The notes beneath the pieces were generated by a model that did not search any database, was not told the DNA's origin, and saw only the letters and a list, made by a program, of their open reading frames with translations. Of a stretch of 34,868 bases of DNA, positions 17,344 through 25,124 are shown piece by piece. Position 1 is the first letter of the stretch. Every line of letters starts with the position of its first letter. The translations under genes and the position numbers were made by a program. Source of the DNA: Peptoniphilus rachelemmaiella (GTDB lineage: Bacteria; Bacillota; Clostridia; Tissierellales; Peptoniphilaceae); the NCBI RefSeq assembly GCF_943169845.1, contig NZ_CALPBW010000017.1, forward strand, positions 1 through 34,868. Direction: 5' to 3'.

Positions 17344-18855
17344 TTATTTCCATAAACTGCGGCCGGTCATGGCCTCGGGTTGTTTTATATTCAGCTCCTC
17401 CAACATGGTGGGGGCGATATCGGCGAGAACGCCGTCGTCCAGCGCCCGATCAAATCCCACGGGAATGAGGAAGACGGGATTGGTGGTGTGGGAAGTGACG
17501 GGATTTCCCGCCGCATCCTTCATCACGTCGCAATTGCCGTGATCCGCCGTAATCAGCGCCCGCCCGCCTTTTTTGCGAATGGCTTCTACCACCGATTCCA
17601 GGCATTTGTCCACGACACCCACGGCCTGAATGGCCGCATCGAGGTTTCCCGTATGGCCTACCATGTCGGGATTGGCGTAGTTCACGATGTAGACATCGGC
17701 CAAATCTTTTTCAATGGCGTTAATTAAATGGCTGCTCACCAGCTCCGCCCGCATCCCCGGCTCCATATCGTAGGTGGCCACTTTCGGCGAGGGAACCAAA
17801 ATGCGGTACTCCCCTTTAAAGGGATTTTCCCTGCCGCCGTTTAAGAAGAAGGTGACGTGGGCGTATTTTTCCGTTTCGGCGATGCGCAATTGCTTCATGC
17901 CCTCACGGGCCAAGATTTCGCCGAGGGTGTCTTTAATTTCTTCCTTGGGATAGATCACGTGGGTGTTGGGGATGGTGTCGTCGTAATCGATCATGGTGAC
18001 TACGTGCATGTGGGGATAAACTTTTCGGTCGAATTGATCGAAGCCTTCATCGGCAAAGGCACGCACGATTTCCCTCGCCCGGTCCGGGCGGAAATTGTAG
18101 AACAAGAACACGTCGCCGTCTTCCATGCGGCCCACGGCCTTACCATTCCGCTCCAAATAGGCGGGCTCGAAAAATTCGTCGGTGTTGTCCGCCTCGTAGG
18201 ACAGGGCGAAAATCGAATCGCTGTCGGTAAAGGCTCGGCCCACGCCGGAGGTGAAGAGGTCGTAGGCTTTTTCCACCCGCTCCCAGCGATTGTCCCTATC
18301 CATGGCGTAGTAGCGGCCCACGAGGCTCACGAGCTCACCGGCGCCCCATGCATTTAGCTTGGCCTGAAGCTTTTTCACTTCTTCCCGCGCCGATGTCGGC
18401 GCCACGTCACGGCCGTCTAAAATGCCGTGGATGTAAATTTTTTCCACACCGGCCGCCTTCGCCAGCTGAATCAGAGCGTAGAGGTGGTCTCGATGGGAGT
18501 GCACGCCGCCGTCGGAAAGCAGGCCCACCAAATGCAGGGCGCCTGCCTTCGCCTTTTCAAAGGCCTCTTTCAGCACCTTGTTTTCCGCCAAGGTGCCGTC
18601 TTCCGCATCTTTCGTAATGCGGGTAAGCTCTTGATACACGATGCGGCCGGCGCCGATGTTCGTGTGGCCCACTTCGGAATTGCCCATTTGTCCCGCAGGC
18701 AATCCCACGGCTTCGCCGGATGCCTCCAGCACGCCGTAGCCCTTTTTCATGAGGCTGTCGATAAAGGGCGTCTCGGCCATGTAAAAGGCATTGTTCGGCC
18801 CCGCTTCGGCAAGGCCCAGCCCGTCTAATATGGCCAGAAGCATGGGTTTAACCAT
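17344..18855 (-). CDS. gpmI: 2,3-bisphosphoglycerate-independent phosphoglycerate mutase
   Basis: The 503-residue Mn-dependent mutase interconverts 3- and 2-phosphoglycerate. It belongs to the alkaline-phosphatase fold: LLAILDGLG carries the first metal Asp, MGNSEVGHTNIGAGR the phosphorylated Ser, HSHRDHLYALI and HGILDGRDVAP the substrate loop, and NYANPDMVGHTG with LITADHGNCD the remaining metal ligands. The ATG at 18855 sits behind GGGGAGG and overlaps the tpiA stop by 8 bp. An upstream in-frame start at 18888 would add 11 residues inside tpiA and lacks a site. Confidence 0.97.
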   Translation of the reverse strand: MVKPMLLAILDGLGLAEAGPNNAFYMAETPFIDSLMKKGYGVLEASGEAVGLPAGQMGNSEVGHTNIGAGRIVYQELTRITKDAEDGTLAENKVLKEAFEKAKAGALHLVGLLSDGGVHSHRDHLYALIQLAKAAGVEKIYIHGILDGRDVAPTSAREEVKKLQAKLNAWGAGELVSLVGRYYAMDRDNRWERVEKAYDLFTSGVGRAFTDSDSIFALSYEADNTDEFFEPAYLERNGKAVGRMEDGDVFLFYNFRPDRAREIVRAFADEGFDQFDRKVYPHMHVVTMIDYDDTIPNTHVIYPKEEIKDTLGEILAREGMKQLRIAETEKYAHVTFFLNGGRENPFKGEYRILVPSPKVATYDMEPGMRAELVSSHLINAIEKDLADVYIVNYANPDMVGHTGNLDAAIQAVGVVDKCLESVVEAIRKKGGRALITADHGNCDVMKDAAGNPVTSHTTNPVFLIPVGFDRALDDGVLADIAPTMLEELNIKQPEAMTGRSLWK

Positions 18856-19582
18856 GGGACGCCTCCCCGACGATGGCCTTAAACTCATCGGCCTTTAAGC
18901 TGGCGCCGCCGACGAGCACGCCGTCGATGTTTTCCTTCGCCACAAAGCCCGCCACATTGGAAGACTTGACGCTTCCGCCGTAGAGAATCCGCACCGTATC
19001 TTGAACGTTTGGATCCAAGGCGGCCCGCACCGCGCCGATGACTGCATCGGCATCGGCGGCATCGGCGGTTTTGCCCGTGCCGATGGCCCAAATGGGCTCG
19101 TAGGCCAAAGTGATTTTATCTAAATCTTCGATTCCCGCAAGGGAATCTTGTACTTGCTTCTTTAAAAAGTCGATTCGTTCGCCGGATCCGTAAACTGCTT
19201 CGCTTTCGCCGAAGCAGATAATGGGAAGAAGGCCCGCATCCAAGGCACGGGCGGCTTTTTTCGCCACCGCCTCATCGCTTTCGCCGCGGCCGCGGCATTC
19301 GCTGTGGCCCACGATGACGTAATCGACGGAAAGATCCGCGAGCATTTCCGCCGCGATCTCCCCGGTGTGGGCGCCGTAGGTATCTTCCGATACATTTTGC
19401 GCGCCGATGAAGACATCGGTGTCCTTCAGTGCCCGGGCCACCCGATCGATGTGGGTAAATGGCGGGGCCACGAGCACGTCCACGGAGCTTGTGTCCACGT
19501 CCCGAAGGGCCTCGGCCAGAGCTTCCCCTTCAACCACGGTGGTGTTCATTTTCCAGTTTCCGGCAATTAACAACCGTCTCAT
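18848..19582 (-). CDS. tpiA: Triosephosphate isomerase
   Basis: The 244-residue TIM barrel interconverts dihydroxyacetone phosphate and glyceraldehyde 3-phosphate. Catalytic residues are present: Asn9 and Lys11 in GNWKMN, His93 in VGHSE and Glu162 in AYEPIWAIGTGKTA, and the phosphate loop VLVGGASLK is present. The segment after His93 reads CRGRGESDE where most TIMs have RR-x-x-x-GE; it is one residue shorter and carries Cys in place of the first Arg. The catalytic set is intact, so activity is expected. The gene lies 1 bp after pgk. Confidence 0.96.
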   Translation of the reverse strand: MRRLLIAGNWKMNTTVVEGEALAEALRDVDTSSVDVLVAPPFTHIDRVARALKDTDVFIGAQNVSEDTYGAHTGEIAAEMLADLSVDYVIVGHSECRGRGESDEAVAKKAARALDAGLLPIICFGESEAVYGSGERIDFLKKQVQDSLAGIEDLDKITLAYEPIWAIGTGKTADAADADAVIGAVRAALDPNVQDTVRILYGGSVKSSNVAGFVAKENIDGVLVGGASLKADEFKAIVGEASHG

Positions 19583-19583
19583 C

Positions 19584-20762
19584 TTACACCTCTTTCATAA
19601 CGGCGATGGCGGGAAGGATTTTTCCTTCCAAAAATTCCAAGCTGGCGCCGCCGCCGGAGGAGATGTGGCTCATCTTATCTTCAAGGCCCGCCTGTTTAAT
19701 GGCCGCCGCGGAATCGCCGCCGCCGATGACCACTTCGGCATCCAAATCGCCTAAAATCTTCGCGAGAGCCACAGTGCCCTTGTCGAAGGGCGCCGTTTCA
19801 AAGACGCCGGCCGGTCCGTTCCATACGACGGACTTGGCGTGTTTTAATCCTTCGCCGTAGGCTTTTACCGTATCTTCGCCGATATCCAGGGCCATTTCAT
19901 CGGCCTGAATGTCGTCCAAATGGGCGGTGCGGACGGTCTTCGGTTGGTCGATGCCCTTGGCTACAACCAAATCCACGGGCAGATTCAACGCCACGCCTTT
20001 TTTCTCGGCCTTGGCCATGAGTTCCTTGGCGTGATCCACTTCGTCGACTTCCACGAGGGATGCGCCCATACCGTGGCCCTTCGCCAAAAGGAAGGTGTTG
20101 GCCATGGCGCCGACGATAAAGATTTCATCGACTACGTTCATTAAATTGTCGATGACGGAAATTTTATCGCTTACTTTCGCGCCGCCTAAAATGGCCATGA
20201 AGGGACGTTTAGGCTTTTCGATTAAATCGGAAAGCACCTGCACTTCTTTGCCCATTAAAAAGCCCAGTGCGGCAGGCAATTTCTTCACGATGCCCACATT
20301 GGATGCGTGGGCCCGGTGGGCGGTGCCGAAGGCGTCGTTGACATAACAGTCGGCGAGGGATGCCAATTCAGCGGCAAAACCGTCGTCGTTTTTCTTTTCT
20401 TCATTTCTGAAGCGCAGATTTTCCAAAAGGCCCATGTCGCCGGGCGCGAGCTCCCGGGCCATGCGCTCAACATTTTCGTCGACCACGGCGCCGGAGAACA
20501 TGGGAATGATCTTGTGATCCAATACTTTTTCCGCCGCCTTCAATACAGGCGCCATGGAAAATGCTTCGTCGTAAGTTCCCTTGGGACGGCCCCGGTGGCT
20601 CATTAAAATCACCGATGCGCCCTTATCCAGCAAGTAGTCGATGGTGGGGCGAGCCGCTTCGATACGGGTCACATCCGTCACCTTGCCGTCTTTTACCGGC
20701 ACATTAAAATCCACGCGCACCAAGACGCGTTTGCCCTGAACGTCCAATTGTTTTAAGTCCAT
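19584..20762 (-). CDS. pgk: Phosphoglycerate kinase
   Basis: The 392-residue cytoplasmic kinase makes ATP from 1,3-bisphosphoglycerate. The N-terminal [11 protein letters not shown] signature, the SHRGRPKG and RFRNEEKK substrate regions, the [12 protein letters not shown] hinge, GPAGVFE and the nucleotide loop [11 protein letters not shown] are all visible. ATG at 20762 follows AGGAGG. It is separated from gap by a terminator-like hairpin, so it may be expressed at a lower level than gap. Confidence 0.98.
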   Translation of the reverse strand: MDLKQLDVQGKRVLVRVDFNVPVKDGKVTDVTRIEAARPTIDYLLDKGASVILMSHRGRPKGTYDEAFSMAPVLKAAEKVLDHKIIPMFSGAVVDENVERMARELAPGDMGLLENLRFRNEEKKNDDGFAAELASLADCYVNDAFGTAHRAHASNVGIVKKLPAALGFLMGKEVQVLSDLIEKPKRPFMAILGGAKVSDKISVIDNLMNVVDEIFIVGAMANTFLLAKGHGMGASLVEVDEVDHAKELMAKAEKKGVALNLPVDLVVAKGIDQPKTVRTAHLDDIQADEMALDIGEDTVKAYGEGLKHAKSVVWNGPAGVFETAPFDKGTVALAKILGDLDAEVVIGGGDSAAAIKQAGLEDKMSHISSGGGASLEFLEGKILPAIAVMKEV

Positions 20763-20771
20763 AATTCCTCC

Positions 20772-20799
20772 AAAAAAATCGAGCCCGTAAAGAGCTCGA
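20772..20799 (-). terminator. Internal terminator/attenuator between gap and pgk
   Basis: On the minus strand TCGAGC (20794-20799) and GCTCGA (20779-20784) form a stem with a 9-nt loop followed by seven T (complement of 20772-20778). The hairpin lies 7 bp past the gap stop codon. The pgk ribosome binding site follows immediately, so partial read-through must supply the rest of the cluster unless pgk has its own promoter, which I do not see. Confidence 0.7.
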
Positions 20800-20806
20800 C
20801 TTCCTA

Positions 20807-21817
20807 TTACATCTTTTCTGCAACTAAGCTTGCCAAGTCGATGACTCTTTGGCTATAACCCCATTCGTTGTCGTACCAAGAGAAGAGCTTCACGAAATTG
20901 CCGTTGGCCAAGGTAAGGGACGCATCAAAAATCGAAGCGTGGGGATTGGCGATAATGTCGGAGGAGACGATGGGCTCTTCCGTGTATTCCAAAATTCCCT
21001 TCATGGGGCCTTCTGCCGCCTTTTTAATGGCTGCGTTAATTTCTTCTACGGTAGCGGGTTTTTTCAGTTCGAAAACCATGTCTGTAATGGATCCCGTGGG
21101 AACGGGTACGCGAAGGGCGTGGCCGTCGAGTTTGCCCTTAAGTTCCGGCAATACTTGTGCCACGGCTTTGGCAGCGCCGGTGGAGGTGGGGATAATATTT
21201 TCCGCCGCCGCACGGGCTCTGCGCCAGTCTTTTTTGTGCTTGGCATCGTGGATCTTTTGGTCATTGGTGTAGGCGTGGACCGTGGTCATCATGCCCTTTT
21301 CAATGCCGAAGGTATCCAGTATAATCTTTGTCACCGGCGCCATGCAGTTGGTGGTGCAAGACGCGTTGGACAGGAAGTGGTGCTTTTCGTTGTCGTAAAG
21401 ATCACTGTTGACGCCCATGACGATGGTAATGTCTTCGCCCTTGGTCGGCGCCGATACGATGACCTTCTTTGCACCGGCCTTGAAGTGTTTTTCCGCGCCG
21501 TCGCGGTCTTTAAATGCGCCGGTGGTGTCGATGACGATGTCCACCTTGTTTTCTTTCCAAGGAATGTTTTCGGGATCCCGTTCGTCGGAAATAATAATGT
21601 CTTTGCCGTCGATGTTAAAGCCCTTGTCCGTTACCTTGACGGTGCCGGGATAGTTGCGGTAAATGGTGTCGTGGCGGAACAGATGGGCCATAAGCTCCCA
21701 GTCCCCACTGGCATTTAATTGAACCAATTCGAAGGGCAGGTCGTCTCGTAAGCAAATTCCGCGAATCACGTCGCGGCCGATGCGGCCAAACCCATTAACA
21801 CCTACACGAATAGTCAT
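20807..21817 (-). CDS. gap: Type I glyceraldehyde-3-phosphate dehydrogenase, NADP-type residues
   Basis: The 336-residue phosphorylating GAPDH has NGFGRIGR, the nucleophile Cys154 in SNASCTTNCMAPV, His181 in TTVHAYTNDQ and SWYDNEWGYSQRV. The cofactor pocket is unusual. NAD enzymes have Asp at the second beta strand (IND) and Leu-Pro after the HAYTNDQ helix. Here the first reads LNAS (Ala36) and the second HDAKHK (Ala192, Lys193). Loss of the Asp and Leu-Pro pair is the pattern of NADP-using enzymes such as GapB and chloroplast GAPDH. ATG at 21817 follows AAGGAGG. It heads the glycolytic cluster, so it may run glycolysis with NADP or with both cofactors. Confidence 0.95.
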   Translation of the reverse strand: MTIRVGVNGFGRIGRDVIRGICLRDDLPFELVQLNASGDWELMAHLFRHDTIYRNYPGTVKVTDKGFNIDGKDIIISDERDPENIPWKENKVDIVIDTTGAFKDRDGAEKHFKAGAKKVIVSAPTKGEDITIVMGVNSDLYDNEKHHFLSNASCTTNCMAPVTKIILDTFGIEKGMMTTVHAYTNDQKIHDAKHKKDWRRARAAAENIIPTSTGAAKAVAQVLPELKGKLDGHALRVPVPTGSITDMVFELKKPATVEEINAAIKKAAEGPMKGILEYTEEPIVSSDIIANPHASIFDASLTLANGNFVKLFSWYDNEWGYSQRVIDLASLVAEKM

Positions 21818-21873
21818 TGTATCCTCCTTGTATCGATTGTTTCCGATTGTTATCTGTTTAAATGATACCCAAA

Positions 21874-21892
21874 GGCGGGAATAATCACCGCC
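21874..21892. promoter_or_regulatory. Candidate operator upstream of gap
   Basis: GGCGG and CCGCC arms flank a 9-bp AT-rich centre in the gap/kinase intergenic region, about 57-75 bp before the gap start. A TATCAT on the minus strand just downstream could be a -10 box, but I see no good -35. Symmetry is the only evidence for regulator binding. Confidence 0.25.
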
Positions 21893-21976
21893 CTCGATCA
21901 TAAAAATCCATCCTTTTCATCATATCAGAAACTGCCCCTCAATGCGATAAGCAATGATAAATAGAAAGGACAAATT

Positions 21977-22501
21977 ATGCTCTTCGTCCTCCAAGGTCCT
22001 TCCGGATCGGGAAAAACGACCCAGGCCGCCCTTTTGGCCCGCGAAAAAAACTTTGAAAAAATTATTACCGCCACCACCAGACCGCCGCGGGCGGGGGAAA
22101 TGAACGGCCGCGACTATTATTTTCTCGACGAAAAAACCTACGACGCCCGCCTGAAAAACGGCGAGCTTTTGGCCCCCACCGCCATTCACGGGGCGAAATA
22201 CGGCATCCCGAAGGCGGATCTTCTTTCGATTATTAAAAGCGATGCGCGCCACGCCGTCGTCGTGTTAGACGACAAGGGGGCGGAGGAATTGCGCGCCGCC
22301 GGGGCCTATGTCATCGGCCTTCGCTTAGACGAGGCCACCCGCCACGCCCGCCTCATAAAGCGGCGGGATGAAGACCGCTTCGACAAGGAACATTTCAAAC
22401 TTCAATGCGACGCCATCGTCGACGGTTCCGGATCTGAAGAGGCGGTGTTCGATGCGTTGAATCAGGTTGTGGCCCGTGCCCTTATCGAAAGAGGAAGGTG
22501 A
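21977..22501 (+). CDS. Guanylate-kinase-fold protein, divergent
   Basis: The 174-residue P-loop kinase has Walker A GPSGSGKTT and the guanylate-kinase block TATTRPPRAGEMNGRDYYF. GMP contacts elsewhere are altered. The segment equal to E. coli AEVFGNYYGT reads TAIHGAKYGI, so the GMP-binding Glu is Ala and the Ser/Thr after YG is Ile. The lid is about ten residues shorter than in GMP kinases, and the total is shorter than the usual 190-207 residues. It may phosphorylate another nucleotide or sugar phosphate. ATG at 21977 follows AGAAAGGA. It is transcribed away from the gap cluster and followed by an EamA gene about 95 bp on. Confidence 0.7.
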   Translation: MLFVLQGPSGSGKTTQAALLAREKNFEKIITATTRPPRAGEMNGRDYYFLDEKTYDARLKNGELLAPTAIHGAKYGIPKADLLSIIKSDARHAVVVLDDKGAEELRAAGAYVIGLRLDEATRHARLIKRRDEDRFDKEHFKLQCDAIVDGSGSEEAVFDALNQVVARALIERGR

Positions 22502-22596
22502 AATCTTTCACAAAAATTTTTCGTTCCCGTAAATTTTTCTTCCCTTTTCCCCGCCATTTTATAAAATTTTTGATAGAATGAGTGGGAGGTGACATG

Positions 22597-23544
22597 ATGA
22601 ATTATTTATACGTGTTCGCAGCTGCATTCCTGTTTTCGTCTATGGAGGTCGCCATTAAATTTACCGGCGGCGCCTTTAATCCTGTTCAACTAAACTTTAT
22701 CCGCTTTTTGGTGGCGGGGATACTGCTCTATCCCATTAGCCGCAAAGAGCTTTCAACGCTTACATACAAACTGGTGAAAAAAGACTACCTCCACTTCGCC
22801 TTTACGGGCTTTTTGTGCATCGTCGTGTCCATGACCTTCTACACCTTGTCCGTCTCCTTCCTCGACGCCCACGTGGCCGGCGTCCTCTTTTGCGCCAACA
22901 CTTTTTTCTCCATGCTCCTGGCCCATTTCTTTACCACGGAGAAAATGAACCGGCCCATGCTCTTCGCCGTGGCCCTGTCCTTCGTGGGCTTTCTCGTGCT
23001 CATTAATCCCGCCCACTTCAAGGGCTCCCTTTTAGGCGTCGTCATCATCCTGATCTCGGCCCTGTCCTTTTCCGTCTACGCCTTGGTGGGAAAAATCCTC
23101 TACAAAGACGCTCCCTTTAAGGCGCCCACCATTACCTCCCGCTCCTTTCTCTTCGGCGTGGCGGAACTTTTCATCTTGATTATGATCTCCCGCACGGCCC
23201 CCGTGGCCGGCGCCCTGAAAGCCGTGGGTCTCGATGTCTTCGCGGAGATCCCCATTCTAAAGGGCATTGCCCCGGACAACATCCTCATTCTTCTCTACAT
23301 TTCCGTCTTCGTCACGGGCCTGGGCTTTGCCAGCCACCTTTTCGCCGTGGAAACCAATCCCGTAGCCGTGTCCTCTCTGGTCTTTTTCGTAAAACCCATT
23401 CTCTCGCCGATCCTGTCGGCGATTTTTCTCGGAGACATTGTTTACAAGCACGAAATCGTCGGCATCCTCCTCATCGCCGCGGCATCGAGCTTGATTATCT
23501 ACGAACAACACCGCCGAGAGCAAAAAGCCCTCGCAGAAAAATAA
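22597..23544 (+). CDS. EamA/DMT-family transporter
   Basis: The 315-residue protein has ten hydrophobic segments in two homologous EamA halves (about residues 1-140 and 150-300). The family stretch VALSFVGFLVLINP ends the first half, and VFFVKPILSPILSAIFLGD lies in the second. Members export amino acids, nucleotides or other small metabolites; the substrate is not predictable here. Two adjacent ATG codons (22594, 22597) follow GGGAGGTGAC, and the second has the better spacing. The 22502-22593 spacer is very AT-rich and probably holds a promoter. Confidence 0.85.
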   Translation: MNYLYVFAAAFLFSSMEVAIKFTGGAFNPVQLNFIRFLVAGILLYPISRKELSTLTYKLVKKDYLHFAFTGFLCIVVSMTFYTLSVSFLDAHVAGVLFCANTFFSMLLAHFFTTEKMNRPMLFAVALSFVGFLVLINPAHFKGSLLGVVIILISALSFSVYALVGKILYKDAPFKAPTITSRSFLFGVAELFILIMISRTAPVAGALKAVGLDVFAEIPILKGIAPDNILILLYISVFVTGLGFASHLFAVETNPVAVSSLVFFVKPILSPILSAIFLGDIVYKHEIVGILLIAAASSLIIYEQHRREQKALAEK

Positions 23545-23572
23545 ATACAAACAGCCTTTCTGGGCACGAAAA

Positions 23573-23597
23573 AACGGAGGCGCAAACCTCCGCTTTT
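23573..23597. terminator. Bidirectional terminator between convergent genes
   Basis: CGGAGG (23575-23580) and CCTCCG (23587-23592) form a 6-bp stem with a 6-nt loop, with TTTT on the plus side and six T on the minus side. It serves the EamA gene and the secreted protein gene facing it. Confidence 0.8.
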
Positions 23598-23604
23598 AAT
23601 TGGC

Positions 23605-24423
23605 TCATTTGGCGATTTCAACGGTGGAAAGAATTTCCGGCAATTCTTTCCGCGCGTCATTGTAGGCTTTTTGTAATTCCTTGTTTTCCAAACTGGTTTG
23701 CACGTCGGAGGCGCAGATAAAGATCAGGTACTTGTTTCCGATCCGCCCCACGACGTAAGAGGGAATGTCGCCTTCCGGTTTGTCGGCAATGTCGAAGCAG
23801 CCCACCCAGCCGATGGATTCGTCGGCGGCGTGGTTTTTCTTTTCGTAGAGGCTCTTTCTCAAAAAGCCGCTATCCATTTTTTCTTCCTTGTACAGGAACA
23901 TGTCTTTCTTGTCTTCGGGAATGGTGAAGGACACATTTTTATAGAGCGACACTTTTTCGCCCTTCACCTTCTTGCCGATTTCCATATCGCCGAAAAGGGC
24001 CGTGCGATTCTTTTCGTCCCATTGAACCTTCACGCCGAGGGCTTCGGCGACGAAACGCATGGGAAGATAGGTGCGGTCTTTGGAAATCCGCGGCACCGTG
24101 TCCATGGTCTTCTTCACGCCGTTGACCGTGTAAGCTTTCTTGCCGATGGTCATGACCACTACATTTTTTCCGTTGGTCAGGGTGACTTCCCGGGTCTTGC
24201 CGTTCCAGTCCGCTTTTCCGCCCAGACCTTCGGCGACGACGCGAACGGGAAGAGTGATGCGGTCGTTCTTCACTTCTACGCCGGTAAAGCCTTCGTACAT
24301 GCCGGCTTGAACGCCCTTAATATAGACGTCGATGGGGTATTCGTCGTCGTCTTCCGGGCCGTTGGCAAAGGCCAAAGTGGGAATAAAGCACAAGGCCAGC
24401 AAAATAAGTACAAATTTTTTCAT
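23605..24423 (-). CDS. Secreted protein with copper amine oxidase N-terminal domain
   Basis: The 272-residue exported protein has a Sec signal peptide (MKKFVLILLALCFIPTLAFA) and a CuAO-N1 stalk domain at about residues 35-145. Two typical repeats of that domain are visible: ITLPVRVVAEGLGGKADWN and RTYLPMRFVAEALGVKVQWD. No amine oxidase catalytic domain follows. The C-terminal 120 residues are unrecognised and contain two Cys (VGCFDIA, FICASD). In anaerobic Bacillota these domains are common on secreted or cell-wall proteins, where they are thought to act as an adhesion or stalk module. ATG at 24423 follows AAAGGAGAA. It is a single-gene unit. Confidence 0.8.
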   Translation of the reverse strand: MKKFVLILLALCFIPTLAFANGPEDDDEYPIDVYIKGVQAGMYEGFTGVEVKNDRITLPVRVVAEGLGGKADWNGKTREVTLTNGKNVVVMTIGKKAYTVNGVKKTMDTVPRISKDRTYLPMRFVAEALGVKVQWDEKNRTALFGDMEIGKKVKGEKVSLYKNVSFTIPEDKKDMFLYKEEKMDSGFLRKSLYEKKNHAADESIGWVGCFDIADKPEGDIPSYVVGRIGNKYLIFICASDVQTSLENKELQKAYNDARKELPEILSTVEIAK

Positions 24424-24457
24424 GTTTTCTCCTTTCTACAACAGTATCTATATGAGT

Positions 24458-24485
24458 ATTGTACCCCCCTCCGATAAAAATACAA
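24458..24485 (-). promoter_or_regulatory. Promoter for the CuAO-N protein
   Basis: On the minus strand TTGTAT (24480-24485) and TACAAT (24458-24463) are 16 bp apart, about 35 bp before the start codon. It stands back to back with the panD promoter. Confidence 0.5.
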
Positions 24486-24499
24486 CCAATAAAAATAAA

Positions 24500-24528
24500 T
24501 TGCAATGCCTCTCGCATCGGCGTATAGT
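24500..24528 (+). promoter_or_regulatory. Promoter for panD
   Basis: TTGCAA (24500-24505) and TATAGT (24523-24528) are 17 bp apart. The expected start near 24535 leaves a leader of about 90 nt before the panD ATG. Confidence 0.6.
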
Positions 24529-24532
24529 ATTT

Positions 24533-24610
24533 CCCGGAGATCGTATTTTTTTAAACGATACTCGCCCCGTTTAAGGGGCAGGCAAAACCAGCGGATTTTT
24601 CCGCCGACAA
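24533..24610 (+). promoter_or_regulatory. Structured 5' leader of panD
   Basis: The leader can fold into three successive hairpins. The first pairs GAGATCGT with ACGATACTC and leaves one bulged A. The second is GCCCC-GTTTAA-GGGGC. The third is GCGGA-TTTT-TCCGC. AGGCAAAACCA separates the second and third. There is no poly-T tract after the last hairpin, so control, if any, would be at translation or stability. A pan-type element is thinkable since those precede pantothenate genes, but I cannot match its consensus. Confidence 0.35.
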
Positions 24611-24626
24611 TTTTACAAGGAGAATT

Positions 24627-25010
24627 ATGCAAGTAGAGATGTTACAGGGAAAAATTCACCGAGCGACGGTGACCCAAGCTGAACTTAACTATGTGGGAAG
24701 CATTACCATCGATGAGGCGCTCCTGGAGGCCTCGGGTATTAGAGAGTATCAGAAGGTGCAAGTGGTGGACATCGACAACGGCTCCCGTTTGGAGACCTAC
24801 ACCATTGCCGGCGAACGCAACAGCGGCGTGATTTGCTTAAACGGTGCCGCTGCGCGACTGGTCTCTGTGGGAGACAAGGTGATTATTATGAGCTACGCCG
24901 CCTACGAGGCCAATGAGCTTTCGGACTACGCGCCGAAGGTGGTCTTTGTGGACGAAAACAACGGCGTCAAGCAAATCGCGACCTACGAAAAACACGGCAC
25001 CTTGTCGTAA
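24627..25010 (+). CDS. panD: Aspartate 1-decarboxylase
   Basis: The 127-residue pyruvoyl enzyme makes beta-alanine from aspartate for pantothenate and CoA. The self-cleavage site is Gly24-Ser25 in NYVGSITID; Ser25 becomes the pyruvoyl group. Other family features are the KIHRATVT start, the [19 protein letters not shown] block and a Tyr in the [12 protein letters not shown] region. Length is standard. ATG at 24627 follows AAGGAG. No panB or panC is nearby, so pantoate either comes from elsewhere or is obtained from the environment. Confidence 0.96.
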   Translation: MQVEMLQGKIHRATVTQAELNYVGSITIDEALLEASGIREYQKVQVVDIDNGSRLETYTIAGERNSGVICLNGAAARLVSVGDKVIIMSYAAYEANELSDYAPKVVFVDENNGVKQIATYEKHGTLS

Positions 25011-25045
25011 AGGCAATGCAATAAGGGGCGAAATTCATTTTGCCC

Positions 25046-25073
25046 ATGAAAAAACCCGCTTCGAAGCGGGTTT
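25046..25073. terminator. Terminator serving hcp (minus) and panD (plus)
   Basis: A perfect palindrome (AAACCCGCTTC/GAAGCGGGTTT, 25052-25073) has a T-run on the minus strand (complement of the A-run at 25049-25054). This suits the hcp gene, which ends at 25125. Confidence 0.7.
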
Positions 25074-25085
25074 CATAATCAGGAT

Positions 25086-25114
25086 GAAGGAAGGATTCCC
25101 TTCCTTCTTTTTTT
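25086..25114 (+). terminator. Strong terminator downstream of panD
   Basis: Arms GAAGGAAGG (25086-25094) and CCTTCCTTC (25099-25107) with a 4-nt loop are followed by seven T. Confidence 0.8.
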
Positions 25115-25124
25115 GTGCCAATCC

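Noticed and set aside
20849..21718. Long open frame (289 codons) on the plus strand opposite gap
   Set aside because: It is an antisense shadow of a highly conserved gene, has no ribosome site, and its protein is of no known type (repeated Gly/Val/His from reverse-read codons).
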